Positions 45,390 through 54,346 of a stretch of DNA of 64,000 nucleotides are shown here, piece by piece; position 1 is the first letter of the stretch, and every line of letters begins with the position of its first letter. The stretch comes from DUPQ01 sp964563155. GTDB taxonomy: Bacteria > Bacillota > Clostridia > DUPQ01. The position numbers and the translations under genes are program-made. Under the pieces are notes generated by a model. The model had not been told where the DNA came from. It saw only the letters and a list, made by a program, of their open reading frames with translations, and made no database searches. Where the stretch lies: positions 80,282 to 144,281 of the forward strand of contig CAZLVL010000005.1 in NCBI GenBank assembly GCA_964563155.1, written 5' to 3'.

Positions 45390-46241
45390 ATGAAAAAAGC
45401 ACTACCAAAATATTTTATTCTATTCCCCCTTCTATTATTGATTATTGGAAGTTTTACAGATTTGGCTTTATCTCAAGCCATTTATTCCCCTAATAACCAG
45501 GTCTGTCTCATCCTAGACTATATCTCAGAGGTGCCTTTTGCTTTAATTGCCTCTTTTTGTGGAGCAGGCCTTTTTCTAACCTTTAATTCTTCAAAAAAGT
45601 GGAAAAGAATATTTTGGAAAACAGGATACTTTGCTGCCAGCCTTCTCTTTTCATTAATGGCAGCTTTTGTTCCCTTTTACCATAGCAATAACTTAAATAT
45701 GCTTTGGATTTCACTTTGCTTTATTCTCTTTTTTAGCCTTTGTTTTTTAGCTGCTAGATACTTTTCAAAAACCAAACCTATAGACTTTAAAAAGGCTTGT
45801 ATTGTAGGTTTTTATTCCATTATCATCATTTTAGTGGTGGTAACAGGGATTAAGTTTTCATGGGGTAGAGTAAGGTATAGGGATTTAGTGGATAATTTAG
45901 CCCTTTTTACCCCTTGGTTTAAGCCTATGGGTATCACTGGTCATCAGTCTTTTCCATCAGGTCACTCTGCTAATACTATGATATTAATTTGGTTATCCCT
46001 TTTACCTTCTTTTATACCCAAATTAAAAAACAAGGCAACTCTATTTGGTCTTATTGGTTTTATCTTTTCAATTCTTGTAATGTTTAGCCGTATAGTGGTA
46101 GGGGCTCATTTTTTAACAGATACTGCCATGGGTGCAATTATTAGCATGCTTATCTTTTATCTAGTCCTAGAAATTGTAAATAGAAGATATTCTTCTGATA
46201 CCCCTTGTAGTACAAGGGATGCTTTGAATAATAAGAAATAA
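45390..46241 (+). CDS. PAP2-family membrane phosphatase
   Basis: 283 residues with six membrane helices. The three PAP2 motifs are intact: K-x6-R-P-like KFSWGRVRYRD, PSGHSAN, and SRIVVGAHFLTD. Undecaprenyl-pyrophosphate or other lipid-phosphate hydrolysis on the outer face is expected. It follows dgkA by nine bases, with GGAG before its ATG, giving a kinase-phosphatase pair for lipid phosphates. Confidence 0.88.
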   Translation: MKKALPKYFILFPLLLLIIGSFTDLALSQAIYSPNNQVCLILDYISEVPFALIASFCGAGLFLTFNSSKKWKRIFWKTGYFAASLLFSLMAAFVPFYHSNNLNMLWISLCFILFFSLCFLAARYFSKTKPIDFKKACIVGFYSIIIILVVVTGIKFSWGRVRYRDLVDNLALFTPWFKPMGITGHQSFPSGHSANTMILIWLSLLPSFIPKLKNKATLFGLIGFIFSILVMFSRIVVGAHFLTDTAMGAIISMLIFYLVLEIVNRRYSSDTPCSTRDALNNKK

Positions 46242-46340
46242 TAAACAAAAACCATCATATTGTATTTGATATAAACAAAAAGTATAATTTACATACAAGC
46301 TTCAAATAATTTTCTATCTTCTGTACCACTGAGGTGAGCC

Positions 46341-48380
46341 ATGTTAAAGAGGTTCCTGCTAATTATTAGCATATTATTGTTACTGATTACATCATCATGT
46401 AACTTCCCTTCTTTGCCCTTTTTATCTAAATCTCCAACACCAAAACCTTCTATCTTACCTGAAACCCCATATACCAGCCCTCTGCCAGAGTCGTCAGCCA
46501 AGGTAACAGAGGATGAATGGGTTTTTTATTGGTATTTATGTGGAAGTGACCTGGAAAGTAAGTTTGGATGTGCAACAGATGACTTAAAAGAAATGCTAGA
46601 AGTGAGTCTACCTGAAGGTATAAAAGTGGTAATTCAAACAGGGGGTGCCAATAAGTGGCAAAATGATAGTGTAAAATCTGAAAAGCTTCAACGTTTTGTC
46701 TATGATTATAGGGGGTTTCATTTAGTGGATGAAAAACCCCTTAATAATATGGGGCAAGCTGACACCCTATATGATTTTCTTCTTTTTGCTAAAGAGAATT
46801 ATCCAGGAAAAAAGACCTTTTTAAATATTTGGAATCATGGAGGAGGCTCTCTTGCAGGGGCCGCCTTTGATGAAGTTTTTGCTATGGACTCTCTTAATTT
46901 AATAGAGATGCAAGATGCAATATCTGGCTCAATGGGATACCAGCTTGACTCTCCCCCTATAGACATAATTGGCTTTGATGCCTGCCTTATGGCAACGGTG
47001 GATTTAGCCTATAGCTTTTATGGTCTTAGTAACTATCTATTAGCCTCCCAAGAAGTAGAGCCTGGGGATGGTTGGGATTACAAGGCACTTTTTACTGAGC
47101 TGGCTAAAGACCCATACATGAGTCCTTTTGAGCTATCAGTGGCTATTTGTGACACCTACATGGACTATTATGCCCAAAAAGAATCTTCAAAGAACTTGAC
47201 CCTTTCTCTTACTGACCTTACAAAAGCCAGCTCACTTTTTGAAGCCTATGACATGCTAGGATGTGCCCTTATTGAAAATGCCATGTATGACCAACAATAT
47301 ATTACTAATTTTGTTAAGGTTTGCTCTAGTATAACTACCTATGGGCCTAACTCATCTGATCTTGGTTACACTAATATGGCAGATTTAGGTCAACTTGCCA
47401 TTAACCTAGAAGAGTTCCTACCCTTTTATTCCATAAAACTTCAACAAGCCTTGGAAGAATGTGTAGTTTACAGGGTGTATGGGGATTATTCCATAAACTC
47501 ATCCGGCCTTTCCTTCTATTGTCCATATGACAATGACCAAGTTAATCTAGCTGATTACTCCCAAATGATAGGTATAAAAGGCATGTCTCATCTTTTTGAT
47601 TACCTTTTTACTGGTTATCCCAATGATGAAGCAATTGAATATATTGTTCTAAATGGTTTTTATCAGCCAGCTGAGGTAACTTCCCTTTTGACCATATTAG
47701 ATAAAGAATGGGAAGATATGGATGTCTATTTAAATCAAGATTCTTACTTGACCATGATGTTGGATTCTGATGCTAAAACAATTTTATCAAGTGTAAATTA
47801 CAAGCTTTATATGAGAAATCCAGAGTTTGGATATCTTGAGTATTTAGGAGAAAGTGGTGATATCTACTCTTACTGGGATTATGGCCTTTTCTATGCTCTT
47901 TTTAATGGAACTTGGGGATATATTGATGGTAGCCTATGTAATATGGGGCTTTTGTATGAAAATGATCATTACAAGGTCTACACAGTTCCCATATATCTAA
48001 ATGGAGAAGGCTCCTATTTAACCGTTCTTTATGACCCCCTTCTACAAACCTATCATTTAGGGGAAATACAAGAGTCCCTTTATGAAAGTGGGGCTTCCAA
48101 TAAAAATGTTCGATATTTAACTCCTGGAGATATCGTTGAACCTATTGTATATATGATGCATAGTGATGATGCCTATTCGAAAATGATGAACCTAGCAGGA
48201 GAGGCCATAAGAGTAACAGCTAATACTAGCTTTTATATGGATACCCTTAAAGATGGAGAATATATGTTACGCTTTGTAATAGGAGACGTTCAAAACAATT
48301 ATAGTCACTCAAAAGCCTTTGTAATCAAAAAGGTAGGAGCCCTATACTATGTAGGTCTTGAACAAGAGGACCTTGATTAA
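46341..48380 (+). CDS. Clostripain-family (C11) cysteine peptidase lipoprotein
   Basis: 679 residues. A lipoprotein signal ends in T-S-S-C (~20), followed by a Pro/Ser-rich linker. The peptidase core shows the catalytic His in NIWNHGGGSLAGAAF and Cys in GFDACLMATVDLAYSF, in the order of clostripain/caspase-like enzymes. The C-terminal ~300 residues have no motif I recognise. Extracellular proteolysis with Arg or Lys preference is typical of the family but unproven here. Start at ATG 46341 behind GAGGTGAG. Confidence 0.87.
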   Translation: MLKRFLLIISILLLLITSSCNFPSLPFLSKSPTPKPSILPETPYTSPLPESSAKVTEDEWVFYWYLCGSDLESKFGCATDDLKEMLEVSLPEGIKVVIQTGGANKWQNDSVKSEKLQRFVYDYRGFHLVDEKPLNNMGQADTLYDFLLFAKENYPGKKTFLNIWNHGGGSLAGAAFDEVFAMDSLNLIEMQDAISGSMGYQLDSPPIDIIGFDACLMATVDLAYSFYGLSNYLLASQEVEPGDGWDYKALFTELAKDPYMSPFELSVAICDTYMDYYAQKESSKNLTLSLTDLTKASSLFEAYDMLGCALIENAMYDQQYITNFVKVCSSITTYGPNSSDLGYTNMADLGQLAINLEEFLPFYSIKLQQALEECVVYRVYGDYSINSSGLSFYCPYDNDQVNLADYSQMIGIKGMSHLFDYLFTGYPNDEAIEYIVLNGFYQPAEVTSLLTILDKEWEDMDVYLNQDSYLTMMLDSDAKTILSSVNYKLYMRNPEFGYLEYLGESGDIYSYWDYGLFYALFNGTWGYIDGSLCNMGLLYENDHYKVYTVPIYLNGEGSYLTVLYDPLLQTYHLGEIQESLYESGASNKNVRYLTPGDIVEPIVYMMHSDDAYSKMMNLAGEAIRVTANTSFYMDTLKDGEYMLRFVIGDVQNNYSHSKAFVIKKVGALYYVGLEQEDLD

Positions 48381-48387
48381 GAGTCTA

Positions 48388-49440
48388 TTAAATTAACCAT
48401 TTATTCACTAAAGGAATTTTACTTAAAACAAAGTATGTTAAAATACTTAAACCCAAAGTTATTAAAGTATAAATAGGGATTGATAAAAAGGGTATGAAAG
48501 ATTCTACAGTAAACCCTATCTTTGTGAACATATACATAAAGAACAGATGAACTAGGTATATACAAAAAGATGCCTTGGATAGATATGTAATAACTTTATT
48601 GGTCTTTTTTCCAAAGTCAGATTTACTTTTCATAACCCAACCAAATATACCAGTAGCTAAAAGAAAGACAGCTAGGGCAAAGCCATCAAAAAAGGTCTGG
48701 CTGAGTTTTCCTATCTTCAAAGATGCTAAAAGAGTTCCTGTAAAGATGGTTATTGCACCTAGAAAAACTAGTATCATGTATATCCATTTTTTTGTTTTAC
48801 ACAAACTTTTAATGTAATAGCCTAAAAGGGTGTATCCAATTGCCCCATAGGAGCTAGATAAAATCCAGGTTAAAGGAACTCCACTAATGAGATTAAAGGG
48901 CCATAGGCTTTTTAAGGTAGAAGACAATATGCCTAAAACAAACCAAACCAGTAAGGCATACCTATACTCTTTTAAGCTTGCATGTTTAACAAATAGTCTG
49001 GTTAAGGGTAAAAAGACATAAACTAAAAGCATAATATGTAGGTAATATAGATGGAATTCATGGTTAAAAAGAAGAACCTCTTTTGCGTATGTAAGAAGCT
49101 TAGGAAAAGTTAGGGTGGAATAGGCTAGACTATGAAATACTTTGTAGCTAAAGGCCCAAAAGAAAAGAGCTACAAGTAATCTTAAAAAGTTCTTAGTATA
49201 AAGTTTCTTTAAGGATAAATCTCTCTTAGGATCTAACATCAAAGCTCCACTAGCCATTAGAAAAAGTGGTACTGCTGCCCTACTAATAGTGCCCCAAAAA
49301 AGACCAGACAACCAAGAAAAACTGGCTAAAGGATAGGCATAGGCTTGTACCGATACATGAATAAGAATTACTCCAATAATAGCTAGGCTTTTAATAAGGT
49401 CTATAGAAAAATCTCTCTTTTTTGTAGATAAATCCGACAT
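48388..49440 (-). CDS. Acyltransferase family 3 membrane protein
   Basis: 350 residues with about ten membrane helices. The N-terminus (SIDLIKSLAIIGVILIHVS) holds the conserved His region and RAAVPLFLMASGALML follows, both typical of OafA/WecH-type O-acyltransferases that acetylate exopolysaccharide or wall sugars. Convergent with the clostripain gene (7-base gap). Confidence 0.83.
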   Translation of the reverse strand: MSDLSTKKRDFSIDLIKSLAIIGVILIHVSVQAYAYPLASFSWLSGLFWGTISRAAVPLFLMASGALMLDPKRDLSLKKLYTKNFLRLLVALFFWAFSYKVFHSLAYSTLTFPKLLTYAKEVLLFNHEFHLYYLHIMLLVYVFLPLTRLFVKHASLKEYRYALLVWFVLGILSSTLKSLWPFNLISGVPLTWILSSSYGAIGYTLLGYYIKSLCKTKKWIYMILVFLGAITIFTGTLLASLKIGKLSQTFFDGFALAVFLLATGIFGWVMKSKSDFGKKTNKVITYLSKASFCIYLVHLFFMYMFTKIGFTVESFIPFLSIPIYTLITLGLSILTYFVLSKIPLVNKWLI

Positions 49441-49514
49441 ATCTTATCTTTACTCCCCTTCTCTTCTACTATTATCCTCTTCTACAATTATTCTACTTCA
49501 TAACAAAAAAGGTA

Positions 49515-49544
49515 ACAAGACTAGATATCTTGTGACATTGTCAC
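49515..49544. promoter_or_regulatory. Overlapping inverted repeats between divergent genes
   Basis: ACAAGA...TCTTGT (49515-49520 / 49528-49533) overlaps GTGACA-T-TGTCAC (49532-49544). Between the acyltransferase and AhpD-like genes; a possible operator, identity unknown. Confidence 0.4.
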
Positions 49545-49613
49545 CAAAGGCTATCCATAAACTTCACATATCTTCTTAATATAATTGTACAATGAAGATG
49601 CAGGATATCCTGT

Positions 49614-49650
49614 ATTCGAAAAAATGTAAGTTGCTGCGACCTTTTCGAAT
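49614..49650 (+). promoter_or_regulatory. Leader hairpin before the AhpD-like gene
   Basis: ATTCGAAAA (49614-49622) and TTTTCGAAT (49642-49650) form a perfect 9-bp stem with a 19-base loop, 27 bases before the ATG. A TATAAT (49580-49585) upstream could start the transcript ahead of it. Confidence 0.4.
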
Positions 49651-49677
49651 TACGGCAGTTTATACAAGGAGGATATT

Positions 49678-50130
49678 ATGAAAATGAGAATTGATTTTAA
49701 AAACACAGCCCCTGATACCTTTAAATTATTAATGGACTGTGAAAAACATACTCATACCAATGGACTTGATCCTCAGCTTGTTATGTTGGTAAAAATCCGC
49801 ACTTCCCAATTAAATGGTTGTGCCCATTGCATAGATATGCATACCAAGGAAGCTAGAAAATTAGGAGAAAAGGAAGAAAGAATTTATGCTCTTAATGCTT
49901 GGAGAGAATCAGACTATTTTGATTTAAAGGAGCAAGCTGCATTAGAATTTGCTGAAGCTGTTACCTTGCTTGATTTATCTAGTATTAATGATGATTTATT
50001 TGATCTTCTTAAAAATCATTTTACAGAAAATGAAATATTGGAACTACTTTTTACCATCAATACAATGAACTCTTGGAATAGAGTATTTATTGCTCTATCT
50101 CATAGAAGCACCCCAGGAATTTGGGACTAG
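49678..50130 (+). CDS. AhpD/carboxymuconolactone decarboxylase-like protein
   Basis: 150 residues of the AhpD-like fold. The redox motif is NGCAHCIDMHTKEAR (C-x-x-C with downstream His), typical of alkylhydroperoxidase-type proteins. It is probably cytosolic and protects against peroxides or is a thiol oxidoreductase. AAGGAGG precedes the ATG. The intergenic region has palindromes and a hairpin suggestive of control. Confidence 0.85.
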   Translation: MKMRIDFKNTAPDTFKLLMDCEKHTHTNGLDPQLVMLVKIRTSQLNGCAHCIDMHTKEARKLGEKEERIYALNAWRESDYFDLKEQAALEFAEAVTLLDLSSINDDLFDLLKNHFTENEILELLFTINTMNSWNRVFIALSHRSTPGIWD

Positions 50131-50242
50131 ATCAAGTTATATAAAAGTTAAAACAAAAAGACCCATACATTATTCATCAAAATAGTATAAGATGGATGTA
50201 GAGTGGGTCTATTTTTTAAAAAAGATAAAAAAAGAGGTGCTT

Positions 50243-50962
50243 ATGATTAAAAACAATAAGATATTCATAACATTACTAACACTTGTGCTTTTCTTATCAT
50301 TAAGTGGCTGTAGTGTAGGCTTAGATCAAAACACACAAGCCAAACTTATAGAAAAGGATGAAACAATTGCCCTATTAGAAAAAGATATTAATAAACTAAA
50401 CTTAGAGATTAAAGAGCTACAAGATGCCAATAATCAAAACCAGTTTGATGATTATTCCCTTTCAGATAATATCTACATTAGTGCCATAAATGTAGTCAAC
50501 ATATTAAAAGATAAGGACATGGCCTCTTTAAGTGGCTTTATCCATCCAGATAAGGGCCTAAGATTTACCCCCTATACTTATGTACAAATTAATGAGAATC
50601 TAGTCTTTCAAGCTAACCAAATACAAGATGCCTTTAACAGTTTGGATCTTTTAAACTGGGGATTCTATGATGGTTCTGGAGACCCTATTTCCTTAAGCTT
50701 TGAAGACTATTATGATGTTTTTGTATATGATGTGGACTTTGCTAACCCTGAACAAATTGGCCATAATATTGTAATTGGCAAAGGAAATACAACAGACAAT
50801 GCAGCAGATGCTTACCCAGATGCCAGCTTTTTAGAATTCTATTTTTCTGGCTTTGAGCCTGAATATCAGGGTATTGATTGGAGAAGCTTAAAGTTAGTCT
50901 TTGAATTTCACCAAGGCTCTTGGTATTTAGTAGGTATTGTTCATGGTCAATGGACCATATAG
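50243..50962 (+). CDS. Lipoprotein with coiled coil, unknown function
   Basis: About 239 residues. Signal peptide with lipobox L-S-G-C, then a heptad region (KLIEKDETIALLEKDINKLN), then a ~170-residue domain (SGFIHPDKGLRFTPYTYVQ...) of unknown type. Start at ATG 50243 behind GAGGTG, not 17 codons upstream where no signal peptide or ribosome site is visible. Followed by a strong terminator. Confidence 0.78.
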   Translation: MIKNNKIFITLLTLVLFLSLSGCSVGLDQNTQAKLIEKDETIALLEKDINKLNLEIKELQDANNQNQFDDYSLSDNIYISAINVVNILKDKDMASLSGFIHPDKGLRFTPYTYVQINENLVFQANQIQDAFNSLDLLNWGFYDGSGDPISLSFEDYYDVFVYDVDFANPEQIGHNIVIGKGNTTDNAADAYPDASFLEFYFSGFEPEYQGIDWRSLKLVFEFHQGSWYLVGIVHGQWTI

Positions 50963-50987
50963 TTACTAAATATTAGTCTAACTTAAT

Positions 50988-51020
50988 AATTCTCCCTATT
51001 TTACTAGGGAGAATTTTTTA
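50988..51020 (+). terminator. Strong terminator of the lipoprotein gene
   Basis: An 11-bp perfect stem (AATTCTCCCTA / TAGGGAGAATT) with a 6-base loop and a T-run. Works in both directions and lies between convergent genes. Confidence 0.85.
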
Positions 51021-51048
51021 TTGCTTTTAAGATAGTTAATTATTAAAC

Positions 51049-52344
51049 TTATACCTTTTCTACAATATCAACCTTTTCAAGTTTTTCTTTTCCACTCATC
51101 TTCCAATACTCTATAAAAAAGGCAATAAATACTGCTACCATGAGACCTAAAACTGCTGATATAGCTAGGGTAGTCTTTTTATTAGGAGATACAGGTTTTA
51201 GGGGCTCAACAGCAGGAGATACTAAAAGAATAGAGGCTTCTCCAACATCAGAAGATTGAATAATTCTTATTTCTTCATATTTTTTCAAAAAAGATCCATA
51301 AGTAGACTGGGCAAAATCCAGCCTTTGCCTTATATCCTTATCTTGATACTCTTTTTCTGCCAGTTCAATTTGAAGCCTTTCTAATTCTACATCCAGTGCA
51401 GACAGCACTCTAATCAAGCTTTCCTTTTCCATACTTATATCTGCTAACTCTATTTCAAGATCATTTAAAAGAGCCTCTAGCTTTACATAGTTTTCATTTA
51501 TCTCTTCTGATTCAAAAACAACCGTTGACATATCAGATTGAGATTTGCTTTCTAAATAATGATTTAGAACAGGGTCATCAAGTATGGATTTTCTTAGTAC
51601 AATTCGATCTCCTGTTTTGTCAATTTCACTTTTTGCAGTTTCAATAGAAGCGGTTAATTTTGCCTCTAAAACCTCTATTGCAATGAGCCTTTCCTTGTAC
51701 TTGGTGGTAAGGTTAATTTTTGATGTAACCTCAGAGGATAATTCTTTCAAACTTTGGGATTGAGACAAGTATTCCTTGTATTCCACCAAAGCATCATCTA
51801 AGTTTTTCTTTTCTATCTCCAGTTGAGATTTTATATAGGTGGAAGATTTAGAAGCTTGAGCTTTTGTAACTTCAGAGATATGTGAGATAAATTTATCTGC
51901 AACAGTGTTTGCAATCTTTTCAGTTAGCAACTTGTCTTTATTCTTAACCGAAATAGTTATTAAGTTTGTATCTTTTATAATGTTCAAACTAATCATATTA
52001 CCTAAACTACTTCTGTTTATACCATAAGCCTCTAGTCCCAACTCTTCGATTGTTTGTTCCATAATAACTGGATTCTTAATTTGCTCCTTGTATGTCTCTA
52101 TGGTCATTTGTGGATACTGAGAAATGCTGTCTAACAATTCCTTTACATTTTGGTCACTTCCTAAAGTATTAAGTCTAGGATTTATGCAAGATGCAATAAG
52201 CACAGCATTGGCCTCATAAGTCGGAGGAATTATAAAGAAACTGAAAACACCTGCTATTAATACAGCAGCTAAAGTGATTACAATTATCAAGACTTTCTGT
52301 CTCAATAGTATTTCTATCAAATCCCTAAGTGATAGCTCTTCCAT
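51049..52344 (-). CDS. Wzz/GNVR-type polysaccharide chain-length or export protein
   Basis: 431 residues. An N-terminal Wzz motif (LRDLIEILLRQKVLIIVITLAAV, first membrane helix), a long central coiled coil (~150-370) outside the membrane, the proline-rich VSPAVEPLKPVSPNKK segment and a second helix near the C-terminus are the standard plan of polysaccharide co-polymerases. No tyrosine kinase domain is attached. It is alone here; no glycosyltransferase cluster is visible in the window, so partners lie elsewhere. Confidence 0.85.
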   Translation of the reverse strand: MEELSLRDLIEILLRQKVLIIVITLAAVLIAGVFSFFIIPPTYEANAVLIASCINPRLNTLGSDQNVKELLDSISQYPQMTIETYKEQIKNPVIMEQTIEELGLEAYGINRSSLGNMISLNIIKDTNLITISVKNKDKLLTEKIANTVADKFISHISEVTKAQASKSSTYIKSQLEIEKKNLDDALVEYKEYLSQSQSLKELSSEVTSKINLTTKYKERLIAIEVLEAKLTASIETAKSEIDKTGDRIVLRKSILDDPVLNHYLESKSQSDMSTVVFESEEINENYVKLEALLNDLEIELADISMEKESLIRVLSALDVELERLQIELAEKEYQDKDIRQRLDFAQSTYGSFLKKYEEIRIIQSSDVGEASILLVSPAVEPLKPVSPNKKTTLAISAVLGLMVAVFIAFFIEYWKMSGKEKLEKVDIVEKV

Positions 52345-52585
52345 ATATATCTCCTTTGTATTTATAAAAAAACAGAAAGCATAATAATCATTAGCTTTCT
52401 AATAATTTTTCAATAAGTAAAAATGTAAACCAGACCCAGATTTAATCATATACCAACTCTAAAATGTTCAATACTTAAGTATAATATATTATTTAAAAAT
52501 GCTTTTCAATTAAATGAGAAAAAAATTTATTTTAAATGATAGCTTGTACAATAAACCTCTCTTTATTCCTTGTTTTTAAACTCTT

Positions 52586-54310
52586 TTATAACTTGAATAC
52601 TTCTCCTTCTTGTATGCCTGCCTCATTGAAAGCATCTACTCTAAGGTAGTAGTCTTGTCCTCTATTTAAAAGAGGTAAACTTAGAGAAGTTTCTCCATAG
52701 ACCATATAGCTAGAATAAAGTTTATCTTTAGCTATGCCATACAAAATATTATAGCCCACAGCATCCTTGTAATCTTCCCACTGTATAAGGGCATCTAGAG
52801 GGCTGATTCTTTTTGCACTAGCCTTAATCTTTTTTGGTAAATCCTTTTTCCCTTTACCAAAGACTCTTAAGCCTGAAAGGGCCATATGGGAATTGTAGGG
52901 AAATTCATAGCCAGTCACCTTAATGTATCTAGCCATAATTCCTTCTTTGTTAACATAAAGGTCATGGCAAAGATTGGTTTTAGCTTCACTTTTATCCCAT
53001 AGAAGAAACCAAGATTTACCATCTACAGAACCTTCTAAAATATATCTAGTATAAAGTTTAGAGTCTAAATCAATGTATCTTTTTTGAAAGGGCTCCCCAA
53101 AGACCATATCCTTTTTTAAAGAGATAGGTTCAATCTGGTCATCTGCAAAATTAATCTGTATAGCATTAACATCATAAACCTCTCCTAAATCTACTTGGAG
53201 CCATTCTCCTTCTTTGTTTGAGTCTGCTACCCACCAATCGGTTACACTTTCATTAACTGCTAAACAACCAGGGTGGTTTTCTTTACTAGATGAGGCTTGG
53301 GTTTCTTTCTCATAGGACAAAAGCATCCACTCAGGTTTTAAGTCCCAAGGATTAAAGGGACCCTCTGGAATTTCCATAGGATAGTCAGCATAATTTTGAT
53401 TGCAAAACAAAAGGCCATCTTCATCAAAGCCACAAGGAAATAGTCCCAGCCTTCTTTCAAAGTTAGCATTTACAGATATTACCATGGTAGACATATGCCA
53501 CCAGTTGCCATATTTATCTTCTATGGTTGAGCCATGTCCCGCTCCCTTTATAAATCCCCCTGGTTTGGTGGAAAAAGGATTGTGCTTTTGCATTTCAAAA
53601 GGACCTAGGGGCTGGTCTGATACATATACCCCATCTCCATATGTAAAGATCTCTGTGCCTGGTGCAGCATATTGAAGATAATACTTATCTCTATACTTAT
53701 TCATAAAGGCCCCTTCAATAAAGGGTAAATCCCCTAATATCTTAGTTAATAGCTTGCCCTTAAAGGTAGTAGGCTTCTTTTTAAGCCCTTGGGTTCTCTC
53801 CCAGCCAATGTTTTCTATATTATTAGAAAAAAGCTCCACCCTCTCCCCTATTGCTTTCATATTTTGGTTCATTTGAATTCCATATATGGGAGTTTTGTTA
53901 GAACAGCCCCAATAGAAGTATATGGACTTGTCATCATCGTAAAAAAGATTGGGATCCCAAAAGGGAAAAGGGGCATTAACTTCTTCAAAAATATCACTTA
54001 AGGGATCTCTTGTTCTTAAAAACATAGATGCTTTTGTTCTTCTTGATGCTGAAAAATATAGATAGTCTCCAATTTGTCTCACATCTGGAGCATACAAGTA
54101 TATTTGTAAGTCCCTGTTTTCATGAAAGTTCCAATTGATTAAATCATCACTATACCAAAAGCCTCCACTCATTGAAGCAAAAAAGTAGTAGGTGTCTTTA
54201 AACAAAACCAAGGTTGGGTCAGCGGCTTCTCTATGGGCCTTTTCTTTACTTGCCAAATGCTGAAACTTATACTCCACATTCAAAGGATTACAATATATTC
54301 TCATTTTCAT
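52586..54310 (-). CDS. GH43-like glycosidase with discoidin and FN3-type domains
   Basis: 574 residues. The propeller (~1-320) begins with ADPTLVLFKDTYYFF, where the Asp matches the catalytic base of GH43; DPNLFYDDDKSIYFYWG (Asp) and FIEGAFMNKYRDKYYLQYA (Glu) fit the other two acids. The next ~330-475 is an F5/8-type (discoidin) carbohydrate-binding domain, and the last ~480-574 is an FN3-like domain. Arabinan/xylan-type or galactan substrates are usual. It has no signal peptide. It lies 36 bases after the GH78 gene on the same strand. Confidence 0.8.
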   Translation of the reverse strand: MKMRIYCNPLNVEYKFQHLASKEKAHREAADPTLVLFKDTYYFFASMSGGFWYSDDLINWNFHENRDLQIYLYAPDVRQIGDYLYFSASRRTKASMFLRTRDPLSDIFEEVNAPFPFWDPNLFYDDDKSIYFYWGCSNKTPIYGIQMNQNMKAIGERVELFSNNIENIGWERTQGLKKKPTTFKGKLLTKILGDLPFIEGAFMNKYRDKYYLQYAAPGTEIFTYGDGVYVSDQPLGPFEMQKHNPFSTKPGGFIKGAGHGSTIEDKYGNWWHMSTMVISVNANFERRLGLFPCGFDEDGLLFCNQNYADYPMEIPEGPFNPWDLKPEWMLLSYEKETQASSSKENHPGCLAVNESVTDWWVADSNKEGEWLQVDLGEVYDVNAIQINFADDQIEPISLKKDMVFGEPFQKRYIDLDSKLYTRYILEGSVDGKSWFLLWDKSEAKTNLCHDLYVNKEGIMARYIKVTGYEFPYNSHMALSGLRVFGKGKKDLPKKIKASAKRISPLDALIQWEDYKDAVGYNILYGIAKDKLYSSYMVYGETSLSLPLLNRGQDYYLRVDAFNEAGIQEGEVFKL

Positions 54311-54346
54311 TAGCTCCTAGGTCTAAGACCCTTTATCTTTCTTCTT

